Assembly: GCA_963971285.1 (NCBI GenBank)
Contig: OZ020250.1
Span: forward strand, 22,410,783 to 22,474,782
Direction: 5' to 3'
Source of the DNA: Astropecten irregularis
Lineage: Eukaryota; Echinodermata; Asteroidea; Paxillosida; Astropectinidae
DNA: 64,000 nucleotides
The notes under the pieces were generated by a model. It was not told the DNA's origin, did no database searches, and saw only the letters and a list, made by a program, of their open reading frames with translations. Below are positions 13,101 through 26,500 of this stretch, one piece after another (positions within the stretch are counted from its first letter, which is position 1; every line of letters starts with the position of its first letter). A program made the position numbers and the translations under genes.

Positions 13101-16100
13101 TGCAGAGGCAACCCCTACGCAGTTTTCAGTCGAGGGCGTATCACTTACCGAGTCGGGATTCCGACATTTCACTAGTCTCTCATCCAAGAAGTCTCGCGGC
13201 CGGCGCCCCTCGCTAAAAACCGGTAGCCTGGCCATTCTGCAGAGCCTTGCTGACCCCAACTCAGAGATTTCAGTCCTCGCTGAGGAGTATGGTGGCCGGA
13301 ACATTCAAAAAGGTATATAGTCTGGTAGCCAGGCTACCTAAAATTTGAATTTCTCTACACCTTTCCCCTCCCGACTCAGAAACCAAAACAAAAAAATTTG
13401 GTAAAATGAACTCAACCGATTAAATCACAGGAATACTGTGAATCATTCCTCTACATTTCATTATATCATTAATTCAAAATTGCAGTTTTCTGTTGCTTTG
13501 TGATGTTTTCCCTTTCAAAAAGGGTCTTTTTGATGTGTTTTTTGGCAAATTTTCATAACATGTATGTTTACATAAATTGTGCTGTGGTGTAACATTTTCA
13601 TAAAAAAAAAAATGAAACAAACAAAAGCACAATCATACATTTGCACATTGTTTGATGTTTTCATGTTTTGACAATTTTCATGTCATACTCTTTCACATTA
13701 ATAATGAAATTGATACTCATGATATGGCAAAGCTCTTCAAGTCATGTTGGTACAGTGTGCAGTGAATTTTATACCTTCATTCTGTTGTTGCGCCTCATCT
13801 CAGATTTTCAAGTTAAGTGAATTAAAGCAAAATTTTGATAACAGGAAGATGAAATCATTTGTGTGTTTTGTTCCTGTGCGTAGTAGAAATGAAGGAGAAG
13901 TACAAGGAGCGGGATCGCACTGAGAGCAAGGAGGGGAAACATCACCATCATCATCACCATCACCATCACCACGACAAGGAGAAGAAGAAGAAACATCGGG
14001 GAGTCTACAAACTTGGTAAGTCTGATCCCACCCGGGGTCATTTAGAAGTCTTAGGTTGCGGCTTTCCCTCGAGGCTGAAGCGCTGTTTTCTCGTTCAAAA
14101 CAGAGTATGTACTTCCAAACCAAAGCAAAACACCCCTAGTTTTGATACCTGATACTGATTAATGGATGTAAAAATTAAGCATGAGCTGAAACCATCATCA
14201 CAGGTTTATCAGTTTCTGCCACTATGAGTTTACTACGAGTGACAGGTGTATGACATGATGATATCGTGTTGTCATAACAGGTGTAGGCGGTTTTACTGTG
14301 AGGCCCGTCAAGCTAGGCTACAGTGCTATGAGTCGTGCGGCGTACAGTCGTAGTCTGTCTGAAGGAGCCATTGATAAACACCGTCATCAGGACCTGTCTG
14401 AACCCAGCACTGATGGTAGGCACATTACAAACCTGACATCATTTGTCCACTGTGTACTCTGTAGGCAAAACTTTGATTTTATTAAATGTAAAGAACTCTT
14501 CTTTGATTTGAGCCATAGCCATATCAGTATCTTTATAATAAGGAAGTTTGACTGATGAGATTGCCATTATGTTGTGTAGGTGAGAGGACCGGCTTCACCA
14601 GCACCACTGACCTCCATAAATTCTCGGGGAGCTTTGAGAAGAAGAAACGGAGGCGACGGAAGAAGAGTAACCTGCAGAACAGCTTCCCTGCCTACCTCCA
14701 GGTAAGAAACAGACTAAGATTCCTGGTAGACCCTGATCTCCTCCAAGTCTCTCCTTCGGCTTTGGTGTGGATTTCTCCGGCGTGAAGCTATGTAGAGATA
14801 ACATCTCATGTACAATTTTTGTCATTGAAATGATGCCTTTGTGCGAGTTAATCCTCATCAGTGACTGTTCAATCAAAGACAGATGATGTCAAAATCTGAT
14901 GTAATATCCGTCTTCTTTCTTTTATCTTTTTTTTCTGTAACGCAGGAAGCCTTCTTTGGCAAGAACCTGCTAGACTCTAGCAAGAACAAGGATGGCCTAG
15001 AGATCTCAGATGAGGATAGCCGGCCGCCAGTCAGCAAGAAGGAATCCCGAGGGTCCGATGTCAGCAAAGCCTCCAGGACGGTCCGTAGGGCCATTGAAGG
15101 AACCCCACATACCAGCCAACAGAATTCTGGAAATTCAGAAGTAAGCTACTTGTAATATTTTCTTCAACATCCTTGGTTTCATTGCTTATTTCTTGAACAA
15201 ATTAATTTACTCTTAGATGAAACCTGAACTAGCCTTGAGAAATCTGATGATGTTGTCTTACTAAATCTAGAACTTGATAGAATGCTCTGAGAAATCCTGT
15301 CTTCTCAAGTGTTAAAGACCCTTTCTCCTCTTCAAAACATAACAGGGTTCCACCTCACGGATAAGGATAAGATGTGGTCAAGAACTAACTGTAGAAGTAA
15401 CAACCATGAAGGCATTTGTCTGTTTGAAGTTCTTCATTCATATTGTTCCTCATTCTTTCTTGCAGTCTCATCAGTCTGTGGAGGGCGGTGATCTAGGCAC
15501 GGGGGACGACCCTCTCAACTTCCTGCCTCAGGAGGAACTCCTTGGCATCATCCTAGGAGATGGACTCGGCAAGAACGGAGAGAGTAAGTCCCTCCTCAGA
15601 AAAAGTAACAAAATCATAGGTTGTCAGGTTGTATAAAGCCTGGTTCAAACTTCATGTGAACTCTTGTGTGAAGTAAAATTATAACAAGTCACTAGGGGGA
15701 TATCAGCGACAACTGTTGAGCACATTTCAGCTTGTGGAAATTACTCGTTGGGTATCTTTTACCTCAATATTTCGCTTTCTTCACAATTTGTTGTATGGGC
15801 CGGGCTTTAGTGAGATGTCCAATCCATGTCTCAGCGATTGTTTGCCAGCTGCTCTGTAATCTGCCTGAAAGAGAGCTTCTAGTTCGCTTAGCACTATAAA
15901 GTCTTGCTTTATAGCAAATGAACATTACATATTTACATAATCAGTCTCCACCATTGTGCTATTTACCTCCAGGTCTGGACATTGATGCCATTGAAGAGCC
16001 AGCCCAGCCGTCCGGTGACCACCCAGAAGGAGCCCAGCCCTCCAGTAGCACCGCTGAGCTAGACTCCATACTCAGTTCCAACTTGGGCCATATGGTCCCT

Positions 16101-19100
16101 GACGGTAAGCCAGAGAAAAAACAAAAACCGTTAGACAGCAACCTTTATTAAAAGCATTAAGAATTTATGTTCTGAGTCTTTGTATCTCTGAAAAGAACTG
16201 CTTCGTATATGGGATTGGTGATTGATTCAAAATCAAAGATCTGTTTGCAGATATCCAGCCTATGGGATTTCTCATACACTCACTCCCACACTTTCGTCCT
16301 ATCTGAGTAAGGGTCCTTGTTTAATTTTCAGCCTGTAAGGTCACTATTTGTAAAGTACATACCAGACCCAACAAATTTTTCTAAATCTTCTATCCAGATC
16401 TTGCCCACATCGACGGCAAAGAGGTGGAGGATTTATTCTCTGGTGTGCTGAGTCCTACTGAGCATGGTGCCACCATGGCCACACAGTCTGCACTGACTGC
16501 ATCCATGGCAGGTAAGTCTGGGTACCAGATGAAACTTGAATAAATGGTTATAAATTATAGCGTTCAATACTTGTGAATAACTGCTGCAAAATGCTCATCA
16601 ACCAATATGATGACCTGAAATATATAAAATATGTAAAGTTAGGAGGGCTTGACGTTTCGATCTCAGCAGGATTTGAGGAAGATTCTGCTAGGATCGAAAA
16701 ATCAGGCCCTCACAGCTTTAAATATTTCTTGAGTATTGTAAAACTAAAAAGATTTCCGAACTGTTGAAGATTGGCCTTTGCTTTCCTACTCTGAATTGTA
16801 ACAACCTTGCTCTTACACCTGTTGTTTACTTTGATTGATAGGTTCCGACGGCGTCATGGGACCACCTACAGGCCACATGATGCCCCATCCAGCAAGGCGT
16901 GTTCCCACCAGTCTCCCTGTGTTACCTCTGCTGTCCTCACAGCTCGGTCAGAACACCACGCAGGCTGCAATATCAAGGTAACCACTACAACAGGCTATTA
17001 AACTTAACCTCCTTTGTATCAATAAACCTTGCCAGTATTTTCAAGAGATGATTTCTGCGCACTATCATATGATTAATTCTAAATACAGGCATGCAACTTT
17101 TTCTCGGATCAGCTGATTTCCTTGTTCTCATCACACTCATGCCATTGAAAATTATAAAAATTTGCACAAAGTCTTGTAAAGATTGGAATTTCCTCATTTT
17201 CTTGTAAAGAATAAGTTCCATACCTGCATCTAGTTTCATAGTGCCGCTTATACATGTGAGTTTGTGGTCAACACAAATGCTGTTTGTGAAGTTGGTCCCA
17301 GGTTGAGTTGAGAGATAATCAGCATTTATAGTGAATGTCTTGGTAGAACCCTGTTTACCTGACCAAGAGGACACCCAGCTTTGTCCCATCCCAAAATGGA
17401 TGTCAGAACAGGAATCGAAACTAATTTCTTCTATCAATCTCCGTTCCATCACAGTCCTCCGTTCAGTCCTGACTTTGCTGAGCCTCCCAGTCCCTGGCAG
17501 GCTGGCGGAGGCAGTGGTGATGGAGACGGGGAGACGCTCTCTTACAATCAGCGTAACATCAAGAAGTGGGAGAAGGACGAGCCCCTTGGCTCTCTAGCTA
17601 CCATCTCCCCGGTCCTGTATGCTAACCTCAACTTCCCTGATCTCAAGAAGGAATACCCAGGTAAGAACTGTCTCAAAAGGGAAGTGACAGGGTCCATCAT
17701 GGTTTTGCATTTGTCTCATTTTTGATGGCCCACTGGTGATGCCAGAGGTGCAATCTGTTTCTGTCTTGTTTCCTTATTTCATTCATCTAATGTGGTGTAA
17801 TCCTTTGTGTGGGAAGGCCCATGAATCGAAGAATAACCATTGATCATTAATCACATTTATCAGTTACATTGATACTTTCAAAAATCTATTCTCGATGATT
17901 ATTGGTCTTTAATTTATATTACCCCTTGCTCATTGATCCCTTAAACCCTTCGTAGACCATTTCAGTAATAGGATTGTACTACCCTAGATGCTGCAGTTAA
18001 GCACAAAGGGATCAGTCAATCACAGCAACCAACTCCATCCTCACAGTTGGCCATGTTACTCTCGAGAGAAGCCACATAAGTTACAATGTGTCTTGCTCAA
18101 GGACAACATTCCAAAACCCCGATCATATAAGTTTGTGGTGTTATTATCTTCATTTTTATGATTTTTTTTTGTTGTTGTTAGATTGGCCATCGAGAGCTAA
18201 GCAGATTGCCAAGCTCTGGAGACGCGTTTCAACGACAGACCGACAGCCGTACTTGGTGAGTCTCATCACAGGGTGGAACTTGCAAGGGATAGGGGGGGAT
18301 GGGTGTCGCACATGAATCCATTGCTAGTGTCACTAGTAGAACACTGCACCCCGTGACGTCAGAGCAGTGTGTGCCAGAGCGATAAGGGCTGATCACTCAT
18401 CCCTTCAACCCGACAATAAAAGTTGATTCCACACGGACTCAATAGTTGCATACTCAGAGCAACCAATAGACTCTCATTTGTGCCTCCATAAATGAAAAAT
18501 GTGATTATTATTTGGTATTTTGTTTTTGCATTTGTTTTGTTTTTTTGCTGCACAATCAATGTACACACTTCACCAATTTGATGTTGTACACACTGTATCT
18601 GAAGTCTTGCTTATCAATCAAAATGTAAAATATATTTTTTGTTAGTTTCTTTTGTGCACATTGACTCACTGCAATCACACACATATGAAAAGCCGCAGTA
18701 TGAATGAGCCAATTAGCTTCCTTGTGCCTTTATTATAATCCACCCAGTAAAAATCAGCCTTGTCATGATTGCTGTGATGTCTCTGCACTACTGACAAAGT
18801 AACAGGACTCTGAGAAGTTAGGATATTGAAGATTACGTCACAAGCTGAAATCAGCCAAGTGGTCATGTTCCCTGGCTGATCGTTCGTCTCTTGACTTGGT
18901 GGCATTAATTATTTGCCGCTTTGTTTTTGGACTTGGAACCAATTGTCTTGTTTTGGTGTGAGGGACTAGTTCCTCCATACCATACACTGAAAAGATTAAT
19001 ACTAGGGGTTTCTAAGGATATTGGCTGAATTTCCTTATTTTTTTCTTCATTTTTTTTCCATATATCTCAAAGTATTTTGGTGAAAAAGAGAAGGGTGTTC

Positions 19101-22100
19101 AAGAGAGGATGAGTGAAAACAAGTTTTTCTTAGTGAAGAAAACAAACAAACATTTCTGCTACCGTGTCTGTTTTTTAGCGTTGCACTTCTTTGCGTGAGA
19201 TTTGTTTTAAAAAAAAAGCACTGCATGTCCATCTTTACAATGCTTTGCATGTTGCCTGTTCGTTGTTACAGCAAAGAGCCAGGGAGAACCGGGCCACACA
19301 GCGGCTGAAAGATGCTCAGAAGGTAGGTTTGTTAGTCCCAAGACAAGGGATGCCATCCTGTGGCAATCTCATCCCTTCTTCTCCTCCTCCTTGTCAGAAT
19401 AATGTTCACCCTCTTACATATACGGAGATGGAATCTGTTCATCTAAGAGTTAGTTGTTGTTTTGTGAAATTGGGGACGCAGTCGAAGGTGGTTTCAAAAT
19501 TCAGTCTCATATTCTTTCATTTGGGATGGAGTGGAAGTAATTTTATACAGGTTGTGCAAATTGGATGTATTTGGGCAAGATGGAAACACGATTACATCTC
19601 TTGAATTATTGGGTCCTGTTTCATGGCTCGACTTAACTGTTGGCATGAAAATTTTTATTTATTTATTTTTTTTTGGGCTAATGATTCTTTTTTTGGCCAA
19701 GCAAGACATTTTGGTGCTTTTAGCTGCTCTTAGGAACTGGCCCCTTGGCTTAGCAATGTATATTGGCCTGTTATTACTTTGCTGTATTTAACTATGGAAT
19801 TTGTATAATAACTAAGAAATTTAAGTGTATGCAATCTTTATCTTTGGCTTGAATGTGGTAAGTGCTGAATGATACTTGTATTATTAAAGTGGGGAATTCT
19901 TCATCGCAGAGGCATTTATAATAGGCTCATTGTGATTATCAGTCTGGTTTCTGATCATTGTATCATTTGTGTGCTCACAATCATGCTGTCAGTTTCTTCT
20001 CTTTTTGCCCGTTCCTTTTTCAGTTTTCCTTTTTGCACATAGCTGTAGGTATTTGTTTTATATTTTGTGTCTGTATAGCTGTATTTATCTTCCTGGACTT
20101 GCACTTTTGAGGTTCTTGTTCGAATCCCATCCTGGGACACTTTGTGGATATAGTTGTGAGCCCTGTTCTATGTCAATCCCTCATGGAAATGTTCATTTTC
20201 ATGCTGATCTTCCCTACTGGTTGTGGGTACCACAAGTGGCTTCAGGTTACAGTTTCAAAGATCCTCAACGCTCAAAGAAGCAATTTCAATACCTGTTCTC
20301 TCTTTATTTGGACACTTCACCGCGTCCAGAGTGTTTGTTTGAGCTGTGTGGGACCACAAAGCGTCAACTCCACATTTGAATCTTGCGGTGTTGCACTGCA
20401 TTGCACTGAGTAGCTGTGCACTTGGTGTTTATTCACAGCTTGCATGCACTACCACATTTATTATCAATTGCTGGTGTTCTGGTGTAACCCTCAAATACCC
20501 AATAATGCTGAAAGTACAATCTTCCAATGGGGATAATAATAATAATAATAAACCGTTTTTATATAGCGCATATCACAATCAACGTATGACGTCTCTATGC
20601 GCGTATTACTATTATCCCTGGTCATTGGGCTACAATTATTACATTCCTGAAACCATCTCAACTCCCTGGGGAGTATACAGCCCTGGCTGCCGTATTCAGC
20701 GCACAGAGGCTAATCAAACCACAAAGCCATTTCTACCCTCGCAGGTACCCATTTACACCTGGGTGAAGAGGAACAATATGTGACAAAGCGTCTTGCCCAA
20801 GGACGCAAGCACCATTAACCCATGGCTGGATTCGAACCCACAATCTGTAGATTGACCACAAGACTTTGAGTTCAACACGCCAGACCGCTAGGCCACAGCA
20901 CTCCACACTCTTTAAACCTGTTTCTCAGATAGGGTTTTTTTTAATTGCCTCACCCAGGTTTGTCTACACTTTGTTGGGTTCTTTCAGTTTTACCAGAAAA
21001 TGAATGTTCCTGTAGATTTGCATTACACGCGAGTCTCAAATCGGAAGCAATAATTTTCTTTGCATATTCTGTATGTATTTCAGGATACATATAAATATCT
21101 CTGTGCATGTTGCATGTGCATGTGTCTGCCGTGTGAAAGAACACAAACATGGAAAGGACTCTAATTTTCATCGGTTTTAACCAGTCATGTTTCAGTATTG
21201 GATTTCTTTCTGATGGCTTGATATACAGTGGTACCCAGTTGCTAAACAAATTCAAATTCACATTGCCCAATATCATGGCTTTGCTTATAGTAAACGTAGA
21301 ATCGGCACTTACTGAAGCAGTCAAGTCCTTGCACTCAAGCATCATTTCATTGGATTAGAGAAGGGTTTGTGGTTGTGGGCGTACTTAGCATAATGGAGGA
21401 TTCCTCCCTTTTTTTTAGAAGGCTGTCACATGTAAGACGGCCCCAGTACCAAGGATTTAAGGAGCTCCTCCTACCCTTTGATTCTTGTATATGGCAGGTG
21501 TGTCGTGCACTAACAGGTTCAAGACCTGTCACTGCCAGTAATTGACAGTAATTTGCCCATAATCAGATGCCTGAACATAACACAGTAGGTCAGTGTAGAT
21601 CCAAGGACCTGCCAGGAATTAGCAAACAACCTGACCAGACTTTTATTGTGTATTAAATAGTGTGCCTTTAAAAAAAAATCACATTTATTGATCGCTTCTT
21701 CTTTCTGTTTGTTTGTTTGTTTCTGTACAGTTGAGCGAGGGTATACAGAGGAAGCGAGCTGAGGCTGCCATGCAAGCAGGTCAGAGTTCAGAGACTAGCG
21801 CTATGGGACAGCTAGAGGGCCATATTGCACATACAGAGAGCCCCAAGGATGCAACTCAGACAGGGATACCTATCAGTTCCCCAAAAGGTGAGATAGCCTC
21901 CCTGCATTTCCTCTAAACAGTCTGTTAGAAGTAAATGTTATATCTGTAGGAACAATACACCTTATGTTTCAGTATGATAGCTTGTAATGCCATCTTGCGA
22001 GTAGTGTCCAATTACATGTATTCTTGGTTGTGTCATTACAGGTATCGCTCAGCACAGTCCCATGGCAAGCATGGATGTGAGAGGGCCGCCTACCCCAAGC

Positions 22101-23468
22101 CCGCACCAACCGGCTCACGGCAACCTACACCTCCAGATGCCCTCTCCAATGAGCACGGCTACCTCTATGGGACCCACGACTCCCCTTGGTCCGGGAACAC
22201 CTCTTGGTCCGGGGACGCCTCTTGGTCCGGGGACGCCTCTTGGTCCAGGAACGCCTCTGGGTCCAGCCACTCCCATGGGCCCAGGCACTCCAATGGGCCC
22301 CAGCACTCCGATCGGTCCGAGCACTCCACTAGGACCCACTACTCCCATAGCTCATGCCCAGAGTATGGAGTCTGCAATGGGACCGGCCACTCCCATGGGG
22401 CCAGCCACACCTATTGGACCCACCACACCTGTTGGGATGACTGGGCCACCAACACCCGGTGGCCCCACCGTAGGTCTGTCCAAGTCCATGGGACCTGCTA
22501 CACCCCTTGGTCCAGCAAGTGATGGCAGCCTACCCGGCAGTCAAGACGGACGATTTAGCGTCCCACATTCCCCGCAGAGTGGTGGACTGCAGAGTATGCC
22601 CCAACAACGGCAGTTGATGAACAAGACAGGTCCTGTTTCTCCAATGATCCACAGTCCCAACCCACTCGTTGGGCCGATGACATCAGTCCCGGGCGGCCAT
22701 GGAGACGGTATGGCAATGAATGTCATTCGACCTATGACTCCAGGTGATCACAGCATGCAGAGGGGGAATTTCCCTATGCAGCAGACTCAGCCCTTCTTCC
22801 CAGCTGCAGGACCCCAATTCCGACATAACAGCCCAGGCGGTACAACTCAGATGCTTGCAGGAAGCATGCCAGATCAGAGCAGACCCTCAGATACGGAGAA
22901 GATGTGCCATCGCCAGCACCTCCGAGAGATGCTGTTCAAGCAGCAAGAGCAGAAGAGGAAACGAAGGGAGGCCCAGCTGCAGCAGCAACAGTGGTTTGGT
23001 GATGACTCTCAAAGACCTCCTCCACCATACCCTGTTGGCAGCCAGTTCAGCGTTGGACCCAACACCAGCGACCAGCAGCAGTCTATGCAGGAGGCAAGCA
23101 CTCACAGTGGTTTCACTGGCCCCAGGGCTTCCATGTCAGGCAATATTAGAATGGGTATGGAAGAGGGTCCAAGACCTCGGTTTCCATTTGGAGCCTCTCA
23201 GGGCAGCGCTGATGGACTGCCTGGTCCAGGGGAGTTTATGCCATCACAGACATGGAGAGGTCCATCCCCTGCTCAGTCCCCATCCTCTGGGCCAAGAATG
23301 GAGCGACCACCAGGACAGTTTATAGAGCTCAAGCATCATGAGCAAGGTGGTATGATCCGAGGTAGTAGGCCACGGAACATGAGCATTGCGCTCCTGCAGG
23401 AAAAGCTTCACCAACGCAGTGCTATGCAACAACAACAGCAGCAGCAGCAACAACAACAACAGCAACAA

Positions 23469-23503
<35 letters not shown>

Positions 23504-26500
23504 GCAACAACAACAACAACAACAACAGCAGCAGCAGCAACAACCACAACAGAGGTCTTTTCCACAAAGCATGGGAAGCCACCCGAATCCCCTAGACCCT
23601 TATGATCACCTGGTTCGAATGTCGCAGTCTGGACAACCTGTGAGGCAAATCAACTCAATCCATGTCAGTCCAGTCTCCATGGGACCCGGTGGGTCTATGC
23701 CAGTTCCGTCCAGCATGGGTCTCCAGTCACCAGGTCAGTTCCCAGCAGAACATCAGCAGCAGGTACCCTTCACTGATATGAGCGGTCGCAGCTTACCCCA
23801 TCCAGGTCAGCAGCAGTCACACGCTGGTCAGCAGAATTTCCAAGATATTCAGAACCAGGCAGGCTTCCACCCAGTACCTGTCCCTCCCCAGATGACAGAG
23901 TCACAGAGGGAAGAGCATGACCAACAGCTGGAAGATCTTTTCAACGGAGATTTCAATATCCTGGAGTATGCAGATCCAGACCTTGACACCAACAAACACT
24001 CTGCAGAGAACCAGCAACTCTTTAAAGATCTTGGCTTGTATGATCATCAGGAGAACAAGCAAACCTCCGATGACAAATCTAGCAGCTCTGGTCCCTCAGC
24101 CAGACAGCAGGCTGCCCAGCCTACCAAACCAGAAAGTAAGACTGATTCTTTGCCAAAGGAAGCCCCTACAAGTGAAGGGAATCTGCCCTCCAGGGGAAAC
24201 ACAACTCAAGCCAAAACTGAAACTGAAGCCACAAAGCAAAAGGACAAGCTGCCGGCTACCTCACATGACTCACCCAAGCCAACAAATGAAAACTCAAAGA
24301 ATCGTAAACAAAAGTCGCCCCTGGAAACAGAAACCATTAACAAAACAACTCAAGAATCTACAGTCCCTCTCTCCTCCCAGCACTCTGAAACAGACACTGC
24401 TTCAACTCAGATGACTTCGACATCCCCAGCAAACACAGTTTCAAGTCTCAGGACGCAGCAGTCTCCATCAGGATCCACTGCAAAAAGTGATGATATAAAG
24501 GTAGAAGGCAAGACAGATACTGTTCGTGTCTCTCCATCAGAGGTAGAAGACGTTTCTGGTAAAGATGCCCAAAGCAGCACATCACCAGAAATCAAGAAAG
24601 AGTCGGACCTTGAAACACCTGGAACAGGACAATACTGCTGGAAGGATACAGGTGATAGTAACTCACAGCCAGCTGCTGAGGGAAGCAGCAAGAATGCAGA
24701 AATGCCTGTGACAGACGTAAGCATTTCCAGTGTGGCTCGTCAAGACAGCACAGAGCAAGATAATCGCAAAAGCTCCAAAAGTCCAAAAGATACTGAGATT
24801 GTATCAGACGCTGATAAGAGAGAACCTGTTCCTAAATCCACCTCACCACCCACTGGTTCTCCTGATAAAAGCCTTGAGCAGACCCAATCTGTCAAATCTC
24901 ACAGCTCACCCATCGCCTCAACTGATACTAGCAACACCGTGTCAAACAGTCCAGCTACCTCTCTTGGTGTAACGCCAACCCCTGGTGATAGCCAATCACC
25001 AAGAAGTCAGCACCCAAGTGACACAAATGCCCCATCTCATACATCTCTCCAGGCGGAACTTGTGAATGCGAGTGCTGCATCTCAACCAACTGACCAGAGT
25101 CCCAAACCAAGTTTGAAGCAAGTGACATCAAGCAGTGCACTGCCTACCACTAGCTCTCCTTCAGTGATTCAAACCATGGCCAGTCAACCTCCCTCCGTGC
25201 CTGGCCAACCTGACCTTACACCTTCGGTTACTGCAGCCACACCAACTACCTCCACGTCAGTGTCACTGACTGCATCAGGAGTGTTTGAAGAAACACCAGG
25301 GAACAGCAGCCAGGATGCTGCCAAGAAGCGATCTGTACTCCTTCAGGAGCAGCCTTTGCTTCTCCAGGATCTCTTAGAGAAGGAAAAGATGGAGTTGAAA
25401 CAGCATGGTCCACCTTCAGTTGGTCCAATGACTCCTGTGCCAACATCCATGGAGGGGGCAGGTGTGCTCGCGAACCGACCACTGGCAGGACAAGCTGGTT
25501 TACATGGACCTGGAGCAGCTACAGCTCCTGATTTGAAGACTCTGAAATTGCCAACACCCACTGACCCATTCCTGGGTGACATGAATCTTGAAAAAATCCA
25601 GGAGCAGGCCAAGATGTATGCCAAAGGTAAGATTAATTTGAATGTTTAACCTCACAGCCCTCAGAATTAAACCAGCCTTGATGCTGGGAGAATAATTGAC
25701 TTAAGCAATTATTTGATGTATGTTGGATTTTAAATTGATGAATGAACTTTAATTGAAACTTGCTTGTTCCTTTCTTTTTTCTTGTAGAAGTTGAAGATTT
25801 TGCCAACAAACCACCCGGGCCTCACGCTCAGCTGTTGCTTGCCATGAACAGACAACATCAAGAGCAGTTGCAGCTCCAGCAAAGACAGCAGCAACAGCAG
25901 CAGGCACAACAGCAGGCTCAGCAGCAGGCTCAGCAGCAGGCACAACAGCAGGCACAACAGCAAGCACAGCAGCAGGCCATGGCTGTCGCCACCACCCAAC
26001 AGCAGCAGGGCCCCATGCGTCCACCAGACTTTGGCAATATGGACCCGTTCCGCGGCCCAATGCGCCGTTCTCTCAGCATGGGAGATGCTCATCGTCCTCC
26101 TACTAGCATCGCTGGAATTCCACACATGGCCGAGGGATTTATGCCCCAGCAGCAAGGATTTGGAGGTATTCCTCAACGATTTGGCATGCACGCAACTCCA
26201 TCACCATCTCCTGGAGTTCAGAGTCCTGTGGGCATTAGACCTCCTCTTATGAGCCCGGACATGGGCCCAATCACCAGCAGCCAGATGGTTAACCCTGGAA
26301 ATCAGATCTTTGGTGTGGCACCGAGAGGACACATCCCAAGTCCAGGTCCAAATAACAACCCACTCGCAGGGCTAGGTCCTCGGGGTCTAGCCCCAAGCCC
26401 AGGCGTCAGCATGCCAGTGCACATGACAAGCCCTGGTTCTCGGATGCCCTCCCCATTGGCAAGTCCGGTATCCCGCATGCCGGGACCGGTGGTCAGTCCC

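Larger units (their letters stand above)
17455..21887 (+). other. KMT2C/D: KMT2 exons 30-33: HMG box and following basic helix
   Basis: The exons are 17455-17660, 18182-18255, 19272-19322 and 21731-21887. The joined product includes [40 protein letters not shown] and [20 protein letters not shown], the HMG-box region of KMT2C/D at about residues 1390-1500. A basic helical stretch ([15 protein letters not shown], then RKRAEAAMQ) follows. HMG boxes bind and bend DNA; in KMT2D this one also contributes to histone H4 acetylation sensing. Confidence 0.92.

Noticed and set aside
20098-20150. Second tRNA-like element with a B box (GTTCGAATCCC)
   Set aside because: No A box lies at the proper distance upstream, so a single B-box match is too weak.
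21974-22522. Second plus-strand open frame of 182 codons over the start of KMT2 exon 34
   Set aside because: The 18-base tandem repeat keeps other frames open. The in-phase frame continues for 3.6 kb and matches KMT2; this one does not.
23244-23582. Minus-strand open frame with a long poly-leucine run
   Set aside because: Poly-Leu is only the antisense reading of the CAA/CAG polyglutamine tract.
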